Positions 9,297-18,623 are shown, numbered from the stretch's first letter. The stretch is 64,000 nucleotides of DNA from Shimia sp039969785 (GCF_039969785.1 NZ_JBDVNC010000022.1:1-64000); one strand, 5' to 3'. The notes: generated from the letters alone by a model not told the origin. Numbers and translations: made by a program.

Positions 9297-10126
9297 CACA
9301 TCCGGAGCTTGCCAAGAGCCTTCGTAATGGCGGCAAAAGCTTCCTTGTGCGCGACCGGCCCCAGCATACGCTGCGCGGCCACCTGCTCCATTGGCGAACA
9401 GGACATCCCCTGCATACCTTGTGAAAGCGCGGCTTTGCTGGCCACCACCTCTACGATATCCTCGACCAGCGGACGCAATTCCTCGATCATGTGGCGATCC
9501 ACAAACAACGGATCCGGCCCCAGCCCGCTTTTGCCCAACGACATGTCCGGAGCGTGATCCGCAAACCAGAGCAGCAGGATTTTTCCACCAATCGTATTCA
9601 GCAACAGCTTCATGCGCGCCGCCCATGCCATGCGCAATTCATCCCGCACCATGCCATAGCGATCCGGGGCGCGGGCACAAACCGTGCCCAGCATATGACG
9701 GGTAAAATGAAACTCGCTGAAATCCACCTCGCGAAACACCATGCGCATCATGTTTGATGCACCGATAAACCGGTCGTTGCGACGCGGATGCACCTTGTAG
9801 AACCGGTTCGACATGTTCTGGGCGCCCATAACCTGCACCACCGTCACCCGTGCCCGCTGTGCAATTTCCAATACGGCAGGTTCCGCCAGAAACACATCCA
9901 CGCCCGCATTCACAAACCCCAGATTCACACAGGTTGTCTCTGTTTCATCCTCAACCATTTGCGCGAACGGCTGCGGAATGAATTTCCCATAGGTTTCAGT
10001 CCCGCCCAGAAACGCAATAAAATCGTCGTCCAGTTCTTTTGCAGGCCCCCGGAACAACAACCGGGACGTCCCATATTGACACGGCTCATAACTAAGGTCG
10101 CCGCCCCCCATTTTCTCGTAAGACAT
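9296..10126 (-). CDS. DUF6473 family protein
   Basis: A 276-residue protein starting MSYEKMGGGDLSYEPCQYG. The block YGTSRLLFRGPAKELDD near the N-terminus and FLGGTETYGKFIP are hallmarks of a roseobacter family annotated DUF6473, often linked in annotations to polysaccharide or sulfotransferase-like functions but without proven activity. An eight-codon longer form is possible, but the family start is the chosen ATG. It converges on etfA and shares the terminator at its 3' end. Confidence 0.75.
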   Translation of the reverse strand: MSYEKMGGGDLSYEPCQYGTSRLLFRGPAKELDDDFIAFLGGTETYGKFIPQPFAQMVEDETETTCVNLGFVNAGVDVFLAEPAVLEIAQRARVTVVQVMGAQNMSNRFYKVHPRRNDRFIGASNMMRMVFREVDFSEFHFTRHMLGTVCARAPDRYGMVRDELRMAWAARMKLLLNTIGGKILLLWFADHAPDMSLGKSGLGPDPLFVDRHMIEELRPLVEDIVEVVASKAALSQGMQGMSCSPMEQVAAQRMLGPVAHKEAFAAITKALGKLRM

Positions 10127-10286
10127 AATCTCACCACTAAATTTTCTCACCCAAGGGAGAGAATCGCCCAGACCTCTTGAGAAATTGCTAATGTGCTAAC
10201 TTGGCTCAAATTTTCGACGCCTCCGGCCCTTGCAGCCGCCCAACGCACACGCGTATGCTCTGGTCAGGTTCAAGAGGGGTCGCAAG

Positions 10287-11162
10287 ATGGAAATCAAGTC
10301 TGTTGGTGTGGTTGGCGCAGGCCAGATGGGCAACGGAATCGCGCATGTTCTGGCGCTCGCAGGCTATGACGTGTTGTTGAACGACATCGATCAAGGCGCG
10401 CTGGACGCCGCTGTCGCACGCATCGACAAAAACATCGAGCGTCAGGTCAGCCGCGATCTTGTTAGCGAGCAGGACAAAGCCAACGCCATGGGGCGTATTC
10501 AGACCACGCTCAGCCTGCCAGCCCTTGGGGGCACCGATCTGGTGATCGAGGCTGCAACCGAGCGCGAAGACGTCAAACACAAGATATTCGATACGCTTCT
10601 GCCACATCTGAAACCCGAAACCATCCTGACCACCAACACGTCGTCAATTTCCATCACCCGGCTGGCTTCGCGCACCGACAGGCCGGAACGGTTCATGGGC
10701 TTTCACTTTATGAACCCGGTGCCTTTGATGAACTTGGTCGAGCTGATCCGCGGGATTGCCACCGACGAGGAAACCTATCGATCCTGTCTGGCAATCGTAG
10801 AAAACCTAGGCAAAACCGCCGCGAGCGCCGAGGACTACCCGGCCTTTATCGTCAACCGAATACTGATCCCGATGATCAACGAAGCCTGTTATGCGCTTTA
10901 CGAAGGCGTCGGTAATGTTGCCTCAATCGACAATGCGTTAAAACTTGGGGCCAACCATCCGATGGGGCCGCTTGAGCTGGGCGATTTCATTGGTTTGGAT
11001 ACCTGTCTTGCGATCATGCACGTGCTGCATGACGGGCTGGCCGATACCAAATATCGCCCGTGCCCTTTGTTGACCAAATATGTCGAGGCAGGCTGGCTGG
11101 GGCGCAAAACCAAACGCGGGTTCTATGATTATCGCGGCGACACACCTGTGCCCACACGCTGA
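10287..11162 (+). CDS. 3-hydroxybutyryl-CoA dehydrogenase
   Basis: A 291-residue NAD-dependent L-3-hydroxyacyl-CoA dehydrogenase of the short HBD type. The dinucleotide motif GVVGAGQMGNGIA is at the N-terminus, followed by NTSSISITRLA, GFHFMNPVPLMNLVE (His of the catalytic pair) and the C-terminal helical domain ending KTKRGFYDY. It acts in butanoyl-CoA or polyhydroxybutyrate-related metabolism. The ATG at 10287 is used because the Rossmann fold begins four residues later. Confidence 0.93.
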   Translation: MEIKSVGVVGAGQMGNGIAHVLALAGYDVLLNDIDQGALDAAVARIDKNIERQVSRDLVSEQDKANAMGRIQTTLSLPALGGTDLVIEAATEREDVKHKIFDTLLPHLKPETILTTNTSSISITRLASRTDRPERFMGFHFMNPVPLMNLVELIRGIATDEETYRSCLAIVENLGKTAASAEDYPAFIVNRILIPMINEACYALYEGVGNVASIDNALKLGANHPMGPLELGDFIGLDTCLAIMHVLHDGLADTKYRPCPLLTKYVEAGWLGRKTKRGFYDYRGDTPVPTR

Positions 11163-11177
11163 CCCACTAACGGGTCA
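11160..11177. terminator. Possible weak terminator hairpin
   Basis: TGACCC-ACTAAC-GGGTCA overlaps the stop codon of the dehydrogenase gene and lies just before the end of the convergent acyltransferase gene. There is no T run, so termination is only a guess. Confidence 0.3.
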
Positions 11178-11182
11178 TCACA

Positions 11183-12070
11183 TCAGCCTTTGGCACCCAG
11201 CGACAATGTATGTTCGCGCAGCCAGGCCAGGAACCCGCGAGGGTCTTTGGCCAGCGGCTCCATCTGTTCGTCGGTCAACGCTTTGCCAACAACCGGGGCC
11301 TGTGGTTTGTGGCACGACCGGACAATTTCGTGCAGCAAAAGCCCCTGACGCAACGTCGGAGATAATTTGTCTGCAATCTGATAGGCGCGCGAATTGCTGC
11401 CCGGATAGAAAATCGGAACAACTTTGGCGCCGGATTTTCGAATCATCTTAGCGGTGAACACGTTCCATTCCTGCTCAATCGCCGGACCAAACCACGTATC
11501 AGATGACATCACCACGCCCGACGGGAACAGCGCCACAACGCCACCTTCGGCCAGATGCGCCATCGCTTTTGATCGCATTTCGACCATCTTGCGTTGCGCT
11601 TCGGGATCGTGCGGAAACGGCACCGGAATCATGAAAGACGTGGCGGCCTCGTCCAGCCCGGTCAGAACCGACCGGGTGAGGATACGATAATCCTCGCGGA
11701 CGCGCCCGATCAGGTCGGCAAAAATCATGCCGTCCACCATCCCGTGCGGGTGATTGGCCACAACAATGACCGGGCCTTCTTTGGGAATATTGGCCAGCTG
11801 TTCCTGCGGTGTCGTAAGCTCAATCCCCATAGTATTCAGGGCACCGCGCCAAAATCTCTGGCCGCGATATTCCGCATTATTGCGTTCAAACTTGTTTACC
11901 ATCCGCAGAATGGTCAGCTTGCCGGTACACCATTCAATGGCGCGGATCGCAAAAGACGTCCACGGATCGTCAAACGAATTGGCATAAGTCAGCGTGCGCC
12001 GGTCATAGGTCTGACCGTCGGTTGGCGCGTCTTCTTTTGCCGTGCTTGGCTGTGGCACTGTTTCAACCAA
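11183..12070 (-). CDS. Lysophospholipid acyltransferase family protein
   Basis: A 295-residue PlsC-like acyltransferase. The active-site block VVANHPHGMVDGMIF has the HX5D spacing seen in the hemolysin/OlsA-like branch rather than the HX4D of glycerol-3-phosphate enzymes. FPSGVV matches the glycerophosphate-binding motif, and VVPIFYPGSNSR follows. It probably acylates a lyso-lipid such as a lyso-ornithine or related aminolipid; the exact acceptor is unknown. The start is TTG with only a weak purine-rich site before it. Confidence 0.8.
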   Translation of the reverse strand: MVETVPQPSTAKEDAPTDGQTYDRRTLTYANSFDDPWTSFAIRAIEWCTGKLTILRMVNKFERNNAEYRGQRFWRGALNTMGIELTTPQEQLANIPKEGPVIVVANHPHGMVDGMIFADLIGRVREDYRILTRSVLTGLDEAATSFMIPVPFPHDPEAQRKMVEMRSKAMAHLAEGGVVALFPSGVVMSSDTWFGPAIEQEWNVFTAKMIRKSGAKVVPIFYPGSNSRAYQIADKLSPTLRQGLLLHEIVRSCHKPQAPVVGKALTDEQMEPLAKDPRGFLAWLREHTLSLGAKG

Positions 12071-12103
12071 TTTTATTCTTTCTTACGTGACACATTAACC
12101 GCG

Positions 12104-12382
12104 TCAGAAACCTTCGCCGAACTTGTCAGCAACCAAAGCTTCGATTGCATCCGCCAGCGCAGAGGCATCCGGGCCATTGGTCTGAACGTCAATCGAAGTC
12201 CCCTTTGACGCGGCCAACATCAGCAACCCCATAATACTGTCGCCCCCGGCGCTCAACCCATCCTTTGACACTTCGGCCGAGGCGTCAAATCCTTCGACAA
12301 CTTCTACCAGCTTGGCAGAGGCGCGGGCATGCAGGCCTTTTTCGTTAATGATGTTCAGGGTGCGCGATAAATTCTCGGACAT
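12104..12382 (-). CDS. ptsH: HPr family phosphocarrier protein
   Basis: A 92-residue PTS phosphocarrier. His18 in GLHARASAK is the phosphorelay residue. Ser49 in GGDSIMGLLML is the equivalent of the regulatory Ser46 that HprK modifies. With EIIA, RapZ and HprK upstream in the same direction, it forms the incomplete regulatory PTS of alphaproteobacteria. No sugar-transporting EIIBC is seen in the window. Confidence 0.94.
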   Translation of the reverse strand: MSENLSRTLNIINEKGLHARASAKLVEVVEGFDASAEVSKDGLSAGGDSIMGLLMLAASKGTSIDVQTNGPDASALADAIEALVADKFGEGF

Positions 12383-12386
12383 TCAT

Positions 12387-12779
12387 TCAATCCGTATGTA
12401 CATTTTGACTATCAATATATTTGCGGCCCGCTTCTAACGAAGCGCGCACAGCGTCTGCGACCGACTTGTGGCGACTTTTGGCCAGTTTGATCAGCATGGG
12501 CAGATTTGCGCCGTACAGAATACGGCGATTGTCCGGTGCACAGGCTTTCAGGCTCAGATTTGACGGAGATCCGCCAAACATGTCTGTGACAACCACAACG
12601 CCCTGACCCTGATCCACCGAATCTGCAGCCGCACAGATCTCGGTCTGTTTGGACGGCCGGTCGTGATCTGCTTCGATCGTAATGGCGCGCACACCTTTTT
12701 GCGATCCGACGACATGTTCCATTGCCGCCAGATATTCGCTGGCCAGACCACCATGTGCCACGATCACAATCCCGATCAC
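12387..12779 (-). CDS. PTS EIIA component, mannose family
   Basis: A 130-residue EIIA-Man-like protein, with His9 in IVIVAHGG as the predicted phosphorylation site and VVVVTDMFGGSPSNLSL as the second conserved block. It stands alone without EIIB or EIIC domains, so a regulatory rather than transport role is expected. It overlaps rapZ by four bases and ptsH follows four bases later, which fits one transcript. Confidence 0.92.
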   Translation of the reverse strand: MIGIVIVAHGGLASEYLAAMEHVVGSQKGVRAITIEADHDRPSKQTEICAAADSVDQGQGVVVVTDMFGGSPSNLSLKACAPDNRRILYGANLPMLIKLAKSRHKSVADAVRASLEAGRKYIDSQNVHTD

Positions 12780-13705
12780 GCTGTTTGCTCTCCATCTTCA
12801 GTATTGCGCGGGGTCTGTCCCGGCAATGTCGCGAACCTGTTAAGTTCACGATGTCTAATTGACACTTGCCACCCACCTTGTGCAAGGCCCTCAGCGACGG
12901 TTTCTGCCATGTAAACGGAACGATGTTTACCACCGGTACATCCAAAGGCAATCATCAGGTGGCTGCGCCCCTCTGACACATAAGCAGGTAACACCAATTC
13001 CACCAGCCCCATCAAGCGTTCAACGAAGGGGGAATAATTCTCATCGCCCGCCACATATGCACCCACGGGTGCGTCTGTACCATTCAGCGCCCGCAAATCC
13101 GCCACCCAATGCGGATTGCGCAGAAACCGACAGTCAAACACCAGATCGGCCCCTTGCGGCAAACCGCGTTTGTAACTGAAAGACTGCACCGAAATCGCCA
13201 AAGGCTGACGGTCCTGCGGCGCAAACCATTTCTCCACTGACGCGCGCAGCTCGTGCGGAGACATCGACGACGTATCAATCAAAACATCGGCCCGGTCGCG
13301 CACCATTTCCAGCATGCTGAATTCGCGCACAATGCCCTCGCGGGGGCTTTCGTCCGGCGCCATCGGGTGACGTCGGCGGGTTTCGTTATAGCGGCGCTGC
13401 AGAACTTCGGCGCGACAATCCAGATACAGCAATTCCGGTGCAGGCCCCGGCAATCCGCTCAGCACGTCCAATGCATCCAGCAAGGCGCGCGGCGAAAAAT
13501 CCCGGTTGCGCGCATCCACACCCAGCGCCATAGGCCGTTGCAACGGCGGCCCCGAGAATAATCGCGGCAACAGGCCCAACGGCATGTTGTCGATGGTCTC
13601 ATATCCTGCATCCTCCAGCGCGCCGATGGCTGTCGAACGTCCCGCACCGGACGGGCCGGTGACCAGAACCAGACGGGCAAAGGAGGACGTGTCATCCGGT
13701 GTCAT
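12776..13705 (-). CDS. rapZ: RNase adapter protein RapZ (YvcJ family)
   Basis: A 309-residue P-loop protein. Walker A is VTGPSGAGRSTAIGALED, with Arg in place of the usual Lys as in RapZ. FDCRFLRNPHW is the YvcJ signature and IAFGCTGGKHRSVYMAE the conserved C-terminal block. In enterobacteria RapZ senses glucosamine-6-phosphate and guides RNase E; in alphaproteobacteria the target is not established. It is flanked by hprK and the EIIA gene in a tight block. Confidence 0.95.
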   Translation of the reverse strand: MTPDDTSSFARLVLVTGPSGAGRSTAIGALEDAGYETIDNMPLGLLPRLFSGPPLQRPMALGVDARNRDFSPRALLDALDVLSGLPGPAPELLYLDCRAEVLQRRYNETRRRHPMAPDESPREGIVREFSMLEMVRDRADVLIDTSSMSPHELRASVEKWFAPQDRQPLAISVQSFSYKRGLPQGADLVFDCRFLRNPHWVADLRALNGTDAPVGAYVAGDENYSPFVERLMGLVELVLPAYVSEGRSHLMIAFGCTGGKHRSVYMAETVAEGLAQGGWQVSIRHRELNRFATLPGQTPRNTEDGEQTA

Positions 13706-13706
13706 G

Positions 13707-14168
13707 TCACGCGTGTCTTTCCTGACGCAGAATCTGCATTAAAGCTGCTGCGAAATGTGGGGCCTCGACCTTGCAAAGCAAGGGGACGGATTGCCCCAGC
13801 ATGACAATCTCATCCGGGTGAGGCAACCGGTTGGTTTCGACCCGATCCAGATCCACCGCCAGCACAACCTGCGCAACCTCGACGCTGGCGGCTTTCAGAA
13901 TACCGACACCGCGTGCTTCGATCTTGCCCCGGATTGTATCGGGTGCGCGTGCCAGCAACCTTTCGCCATGCGCGCGCACAATGGTGCGGTCATCCGACAC
14001 CAGAGCAGCGCCAAACGCCATCAGTTGCAATGCTAGTGCGGATTTACCCGATCCCGACGCGCCAGAGATCAACACAGCGCGCTCTGCATAGGCGACACAG
14101 CTTGCATGCAGGATCGTTTCGACCGGGGTTAACCCGTTTGAAGACGCATCCGTGCGGGGCGGTGCCAT
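13707..14168 (-). CDS. hprK: HPr kinase/phosphorylase, short alphaproteobacterial form
   Basis: A 153-residue protein holding only the catalytic domain. Walker A ISGASGSGKSALAL is at about residues 34-47, VSDDRT follows, and IRGKIEARGVGIL is the HprK signature. Gram-positive HprK enzymes are about 310 residues; the missing N-terminal domain is normal for alphaproteobacteria. It should phosphorylate Ser49 of HPr. It is located directly behind chvG, linking PTS state to the ChvG/ChvI system. Confidence 0.93.
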   Translation of the reverse strand: MAPPRTDASSNGLTPVETILHASCVAYAERAVLISGASGSGKSALALQLMAFGAALVSDDRTIVRAHGERLLARAPDTIRGKIEARGVGILKAASVEVAQVVLAVDLDRVETNRLPHPDEIVMLGQSVPLLCKVEAPHFAAALMQILRQERHA

Positions 14169-14181
14169 TTAAGCCTCACAA

Positions 14182-15876
14182 TCAGACGGGCAAACCCACG
14201 ACAAAACGCGCGCCCAGCGGATCAGATGTGACATCTGCCTCGGTTGGGCGGATGTTTTCGGCCCAGATCACGCCACCATGTGCCTCGACGATCTGCTTTG
14301 AGATCGCCAGTCCAAGACCCGAGTTGTTGCCAAACTGGTTTTCAGGCCGGTGCGAATAGAACCGGTTGAAAATCTTGTTCAACGCCTGTTCAGGAATGCC
14401 CGGCCCAGTGTCTTCCACCACAACCAAAACGCGGTTTTCGCGCTTTCTGGCCCAGATGCGGATCGCGTCGCCGTCTTCACAGAAACTGATGGCGTTTGTG
14501 ATCAGGTTGACAAACACCTGCGCAAGACGCGCCTCCAGCCCGTTGATTTCAATTGGCGTTTCCGGCAGGTCGGTGATGAATTCGATGCCCTTGCCCTTGG
14601 CATCCTCGCCCAGATACTGCGCAAGATTTCCAATCATTTCAAGCAGGTTGAACTGTTCTTCTTCTTCTTTGACCAGTTCGCTGTCCAGCCGCGAGGCATT
14701 GGAGATATCGCTGACCAACCGGTCCAGCCGGCGCACGTCGTGATCGATCACATCCAACAGCTTTTCGCGATGCTCTTCCTTTTTAACGATGCGCAACGAT
14801 CCAACGGCCGAACGCAACGAAGCCAGCGGGTTTTTAATCTCATGCGCGACATCGGCGGCGAATTGTTCATTGCTGTCAATCCGCTCATAAAGCGCGGACA
14901 CCATGCCGCGTAACGCGCCTGACAGGCGGCCAATTTCATCCGGGCGCGCTGTCAGATCAGGAATGCGCACACGCCCCGGGTTCACCTTGCGGCTGTCATT
15001 GTCACGCCCGATCTCGGCAGCTGCCGCAAGATCAGACAGAGGGTTCGAAATTGTCGAGGCCAGAACCATCGACAGCCCAATCGACACCACAGTGGCAATA
15101 AGGAACATCTGCAGGACACGTTCGCGTTCAGACCGAACCATTTGGTCCAGTTCACCCGCCGCGCTGGTCAAAACCACGGCCCCAACTGCGGCCCCGTTCT
15201 GGGCCACCGGCACAGCCACGGCAAAAACCGTCGCGCCGGACTGATCCTTCAGCGTCGCCAGAATCTCTTGCCCGCCCAACGCTTCCTTGGACAAATCCAA
15301 AGCCTGATTTTCGATCAGCAGGCTGGCATCTCCGACACCTTCGCCGCTGACGTGAAACACGTCCCAAATCCAGTTCAGCGCCGAAGTCAGCGGTGTGCCA
15401 CTTGGCCGTTCAGCCAGCACATCTGCGGCCTCGGCCGAAGCTTCGCCCGCCTTGGCACCGACCTCTGTCTGGGCCAGATCATAGACAAACACATGCGTTC
15501 CGACCCGCAATGGCAGCTTGTCCAGCGTGCCTTCGACATTCACGCCGTCGCCGGTCGCCATATTGACCGGCGCTCCCGAGGGCATTTGCGCTTCGAACGC
15601 GCCTGAAATCAGCCGCGCTTCGGTCATCAGACCCGCCGCACGCTGCACAGCAAAGCTGTCGCGCGCGGAATTCAGATACAGAATTCCAGCCACCAGAACG
15701 CACAAAGCAATCAGGTTGAACGTGATAATTTTTCGGGTCAACGGGGATTTGCTGAGCGGCAGCAGGCGGCGGCGTTCGCGCCGTCCCTGCATTTCCCGCT
15801 CGACATTGGCTTCTGGGGCGACCCAGTCATCGCCCAATACAACGTCTCCGTCCCGCCCTTGGGCCATGTCGCGCAC
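14182..15876 (-). CDS. chvG: Sensor histidine kinase ChvG
   Basis: A 564-residue membrane kinase. Transmembrane segments lie at about 53-70 (LIALCVLVAGILYLN) and 260-280 (FLIATVVSIGLSMVLA). They enclose a periplasmic sensor domain and are followed by HAMP, the H box DVAHEIKNPLASLRSAV, the N box VNLITNAISF and the G boxes DTGPGIPE and NSGLGLAISKQIVEAHGG. The GTG at 15876 has GGAAGG six bases upstream. In rhizobia ChvG senses acid or envelope stress and drives ChvI. Confidence 0.95.
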   Translation of the reverse strand: MRDMAQGRDGDVVLGDDWVAPEANVEREMQGRRERRRLLPLSKSPLTRKIITFNLIALCVLVAGILYLNSARDSFAVQRAAGLMTEARLISGAFEAQMPSGAPVNMATGDGVNVEGTLDKLPLRVGTHVFVYDLAQTEVGAKAGEASAEAADVLAERPSGTPLTSALNWIWDVFHVSGEGVGDASLLIENQALDLSKEALGGQEILATLKDQSGATVFAVAVPVAQNGAAVGAVVLTSAAGELDQMVRSERERVLQMFLIATVVSIGLSMVLASTISNPLSDLAAAAEIGRDNDSRKVNPGRVRIPDLTARPDEIGRLSGALRGMVSALYERIDSNEQFAADVAHEIKNPLASLRSAVGSLRIVKKEEHREKLLDVIDHDVRRLDRLVSDISNASRLDSELVKEEEEQFNLLEMIGNLAQYLGEDAKGKGIEFITDLPETPIEINGLEARLAQVFVNLITNAISFCEDGDAIRIWARKRENRVLVVVEDTGPGIPEQALNKIFNRFYSHRPENQFGNNSGLGLAISKQIVEAHGGVIWAENIRPTEADVTSDPLGARFVVGLPV

Positions 15877-15899
15877 TTCAGTCCTTCCGGCTGCCGCTC

Positions 15900-16601
15900 T
15901 TACTCTTCGTTGTACCTATAGCCGATGCCATAAAGGGTCTCAATCGCAGAGAATTCATTGTCCACAGTACGCATCTTTTTGCGCAAACGTTTGATATGGC
16001 TGTCGATGGTCCGGTCGTCCACATAGACCTGATCGTCATAGGCGACATCCATCAGCTGATCGCGGCTTTTGACAAAGCCGGGACGTTGCGCCAACGCCTG
16101 CAACAACAGGAATTCGGTGACTGTCAGGGTCACATCACGGCCCCGCCAGCTGACCGAATGGCGCAGCGGGTCCATGACCAAATCACCACGGCTCATCACC
16201 TTGGTTTCCTCTGTGTCTCCGACGATATCCCCATCAACCGCTTCCTGACGGCGCAGCAAAGCGCGAATGCGCTCGACCAGCAGCCGCTGGGAAAATGGTT
16301 TTTTGACGTAATCATCCGCGCCCATTCTCAAGCCCAGAACTTCGTCAATCTCGTCATCCTTGGATGTCAGAAAAATCACTGGCATCGACGATTTCTGCCG
16401 CAATCTCTGCAACAGATCCATTCCGTCCATGCGGGGCATCTTGATGTCCAACACCGCCATATCCGGAAGTTTTTTGTTAAATGCGTCCAGCGCCTGCTGA
16501 CCGTCATGATATGTTTCGACTTCGAAACCCTCTGCCTCAAGGGTCATGGATACCGACGTCAGGATATTCCTGTCGTCATCCACCAGGGCAATTTTCGACA
16601 T
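15900..16601 (-). CDS. chvI: Response regulator ChvI, OmpR family
   Basis: A 233-residue receiver plus winged-helix regulator. Phospho-acceptor Asp52 lies in VLDIKMPRMDG, with Thr79 and Lys101 as partners (FLTSK, VKKPF). The C-terminal DNA-binding domain ends RTIDSHIKRLRKKMR ... GIGYRY. The start MSKIALVDDDRN is chosen over a 24-codon upstream extension. It is divergent from pckA, an arrangement conserved in alphaproteobacteria, and is followed by chvG 23 bases later. Confidence 0.96.
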   Translation of the reverse strand: MSKIALVDDDRNILTSVSMTLEAEGFEVETYHDGQQALDAFNKKLPDMAVLDIKMPRMDGMDLLQRLRQKSSMPVIFLTSKDDEIDEVLGLRMGADDYVKKPFSQRLLVERIRALLRRQEAVDGDIVGDTEETKVMSRGDLVMDPLRHSVSWRGRDVTLTVTEFLLLQALAQRPGFVKSRDQLMDVAYDDQVYVDDRTIDSHIKRLRKKMRTVDNEFSAIETLYGIGYRYNEE

Positions 16602-16973
16602 TGGTCGGGTCCTTATGCTGCTCGTTTTTTTGCCTATTTTTTCGCACATTATGCGCAAAACGGGCATTGGCAATCAATCCTAAAGTGCGATTCGGGTCGC
16701 AAACCGGACTTATTTGACACCGATTTTGCTAAGCAATGGCTAATATGCCTCACTTACTGCCTGCCCTGTAAGCGGAATGTTTCCGACTTCGGGGGTTGGT
16801 TGCGCTAACCTGTAAGTGGTTGCGCTAACTACTCTATTGCACGCTGTTCAACTGTGGAAACCTCATGCTAAGAGCCACGCACCGACCCAATAACAGGGCT
16901 GGTCAGAAGGATGGAATTTCTTCTGAAATTAAGGACCGCCGCCTCTGACAGAGCCGGCTACAGGAGTTTGAAA
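16602..16973. other. Divergent chvI/pckA promoter region
   Basis: These 372 bases hold no gene. The left half is AT-rich with several T runs, likely chvI promoter elements. The right half contains a tandem 12-base repeat (listed separately), and the pckA ribosome binding site AGGAG is at 16962-16966. Confidence 0.6.
16798..16829 (+). promoter_or_regulatory. Tandem GGTTGCGCTAAC sites upstream of pckA
   Basis: GGTTGCGCTAAC occurs exactly at 16798-16809 and again at 16818-16829, that is, every 20 bases, about 145 bases before the pckA start. The core GTTGCGCTAAC is nearly its own reverse complement, like LacI-family operators. Two-turn spacing suggests cooperative binding. The regulator is not in this window; a PckR-like LacI protein is a plausible guess. 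Confidence 0.5.
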
Positions 16974-18572
16974 ATGACATTTGGACGGGTAAACCCGCAA
17001 TTCCGCCTCGAAGATCAAGGGATCAATGGGCTGGGTAATGTCTATTACAATCTTATGGAGCCCGCACTGGTAGAAGCTGCGCTCAAGAACAACGAAGGCA
17101 CTTTGGGACAAGGCGGCGCCTTTCTGGTCAGCACCGGAGAATTCACCGGACGCTCCCCCAAAGACAAGTTCACGGTCCGCACACCGTCGACCGAGCACAA
17201 CATCTGGTGGGAAAACAATCCTCCGATGGAATCGGACGCGTTTGACCGTCTGCACGCGGATATGCTCGCCCATATGAAGGGCCGGGACTACTTTGTTCAG
17301 GACCTGACCGCCGGTGCCGATCCGACCCACAGCCTGAATGTGCGCGTCATCAACGAACTGGCGTGGCACAACCTGTTTATCCGCCACCTGCTGCGTCGCC
17401 CCGACCGCGCCGCGCTTGACGGGTTCACATCTGATTTCACAATCATCAATTGCCCCAGCTTCAAGGCTGACCCGGCCAAACATGGCTGCCGCACGGAAAC
17501 TGTGATTGCGATCAACTACGACAAAAAGCTGATCCTGATCGGAAACACCGAATATGCCGGTGAAAACAAAAAATCCGTGTTTGGTGTGCTGAACTACCTG
17601 CTGCCGGAAAAAGGCATCATGCCGATGCACTGTTCGGCCAACCACGCCAATGGCAACCCGGTCGACAGCGCCGTGTTCTTTGGCCTGTCCGGTACTGGCA
17701 AAACCACCCTGTCCGCTGACCCGAACCGCACTCTGATCGGGGATGACGAACATGGCTGGTCAGATCGCGGCACTTTCAACTTTGAAGGTGGCTGTTACGC
17801 CAAGACCATTGGTCTTAACCCAGAAGCTGAGCCCGAAATTTTCGCCACCACTGGCATGTTCGGCACCGTGATCGAAAACATGATCTTTGACGAAGAAACC
17901 AAAGAGCTTGATTTCGAAGACAGCAGCCTGACCGAAAACATGCGCTGTGCATACCCGCTGGATTACATCCCGAACGCGTCCGACAACGGTCTGGGCGGTC
18001 ACCCCAAGAATGTCATCATGCTGACCTGTGATGCCTTTGGTGTACTGCCTCCGATTGCGCGTCTGACCCCGGCACAGGCTGAATACCACTTCCTGTCTGG
18101 CTTCACCGCCAAGATGGCAGGTACCGAACGCGGTGTGACTGAACCCAAGCCAGCGTTCTCGACCTGCTTTGGTGCACCGTTCATGCCGCGCCGCCCCGAA
18201 GCCTATGGCGCATTGCTGCGCAACAAGATCGCGGATCACGGCACCACATGCTGGCTGGTCAACACCGGCTGGACCGGTGGCGCTTATGGCACCGGCTCGC
18301 GGATGCCGATCAAGGCCACGCGTGCGCTGCTGACTGCGGCACTTGACGGGTCGCTCAATTCGTCCACCTTCCGCAAGGACCCAAATTTCGGGTTCCAGGT
18401 GCCGGTTACGGTTCCCGGTGTGGATGCAGGTCTTCTGGATCCGCGCTCAACATGGGATGACAAAGACGCCTATGACGCGCAGGCTGAAAAGCTGGTCAAA
18501 ATGTTCGCTGAGAACTTTGAACAGTACCTGCCCTTCATCGACGCTGACGTAAAAGCCGCTGCCATCGGCTAA
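16974..18572 (+). CDS. pckA: Phosphoenolpyruvate carboxykinase (ATP)
   Basis: A 532-residue enzyme converting oxaloacetate and ATP to phosphoenolpyruvate, the entry to gluconeogenesis. Key blocks are FTGRSPKDKF near the N-terminus, MHCSANHA, the kinase-1a loop FGLSGTGKTTLSADP and the metal site LIGDDEHGW, then WLVNTGWTGG near the C-terminus. The ATG at 16974 has AGGAG eight bases before it; an upstream 21-codon extension is rejected. A strong terminator follows. Confidence 0.97.
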   Translation: MTFGRVNPQFRLEDQGINGLGNVYYNLMEPALVEAALKNNEGTLGQGGAFLVSTGEFTGRSPKDKFTVRTPSTEHNIWWENNPPMESDAFDRLHADMLAHMKGRDYFVQDLTAGADPTHSLNVRVINELAWHNLFIRHLLRRPDRAALDGFTSDFTIINCPSFKADPAKHGCRTETVIAINYDKKLILIGNTEYAGENKKSVFGVLNYLLPEKGIMPMHCSANHANGNPVDSAVFFGLSGTGKTTLSADPNRTLIGDDEHGWSDRGTFNFEGGCYAKTIGLNPEAEPEIFATTGMFGTVIENMIFDEETKELDFEDSSLTENMRCAYPLDYIPNASDNGLGGHPKNVIMLTCDAFGVLPPIARLTPAQAEYHFLSGFTAKMAGTERGVTEPKPAFSTCFGAPFMPRRPEAYGALLRNKIADHGTTCWLVNTGWTGGAYGTGSRMPIKATRALLTAALDGSLNSSTFRKDPNFGFQVPVTVPGVDAGLLDPRSTWDDKDAYDAQAEKLVKMFAENFEQYLPFIDADVKAAAIG

Positions 18573-18593
18573 CGGTCAGCTCAGTACAATATG

Positions 18594-18623
18594 AAAAACC
18601 CGGCCTGATGGCCGGGTTTTTTT
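18594..18623 (+). terminator. Rho-independent terminator of pckA
   Basis: AAAACCCGGCC-TGAT-GGCCGGGTTTT followed by more T: an 11-pair stem with a four-base loop. It is 22 bases after the pckA stop. Confidence 0.93.
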
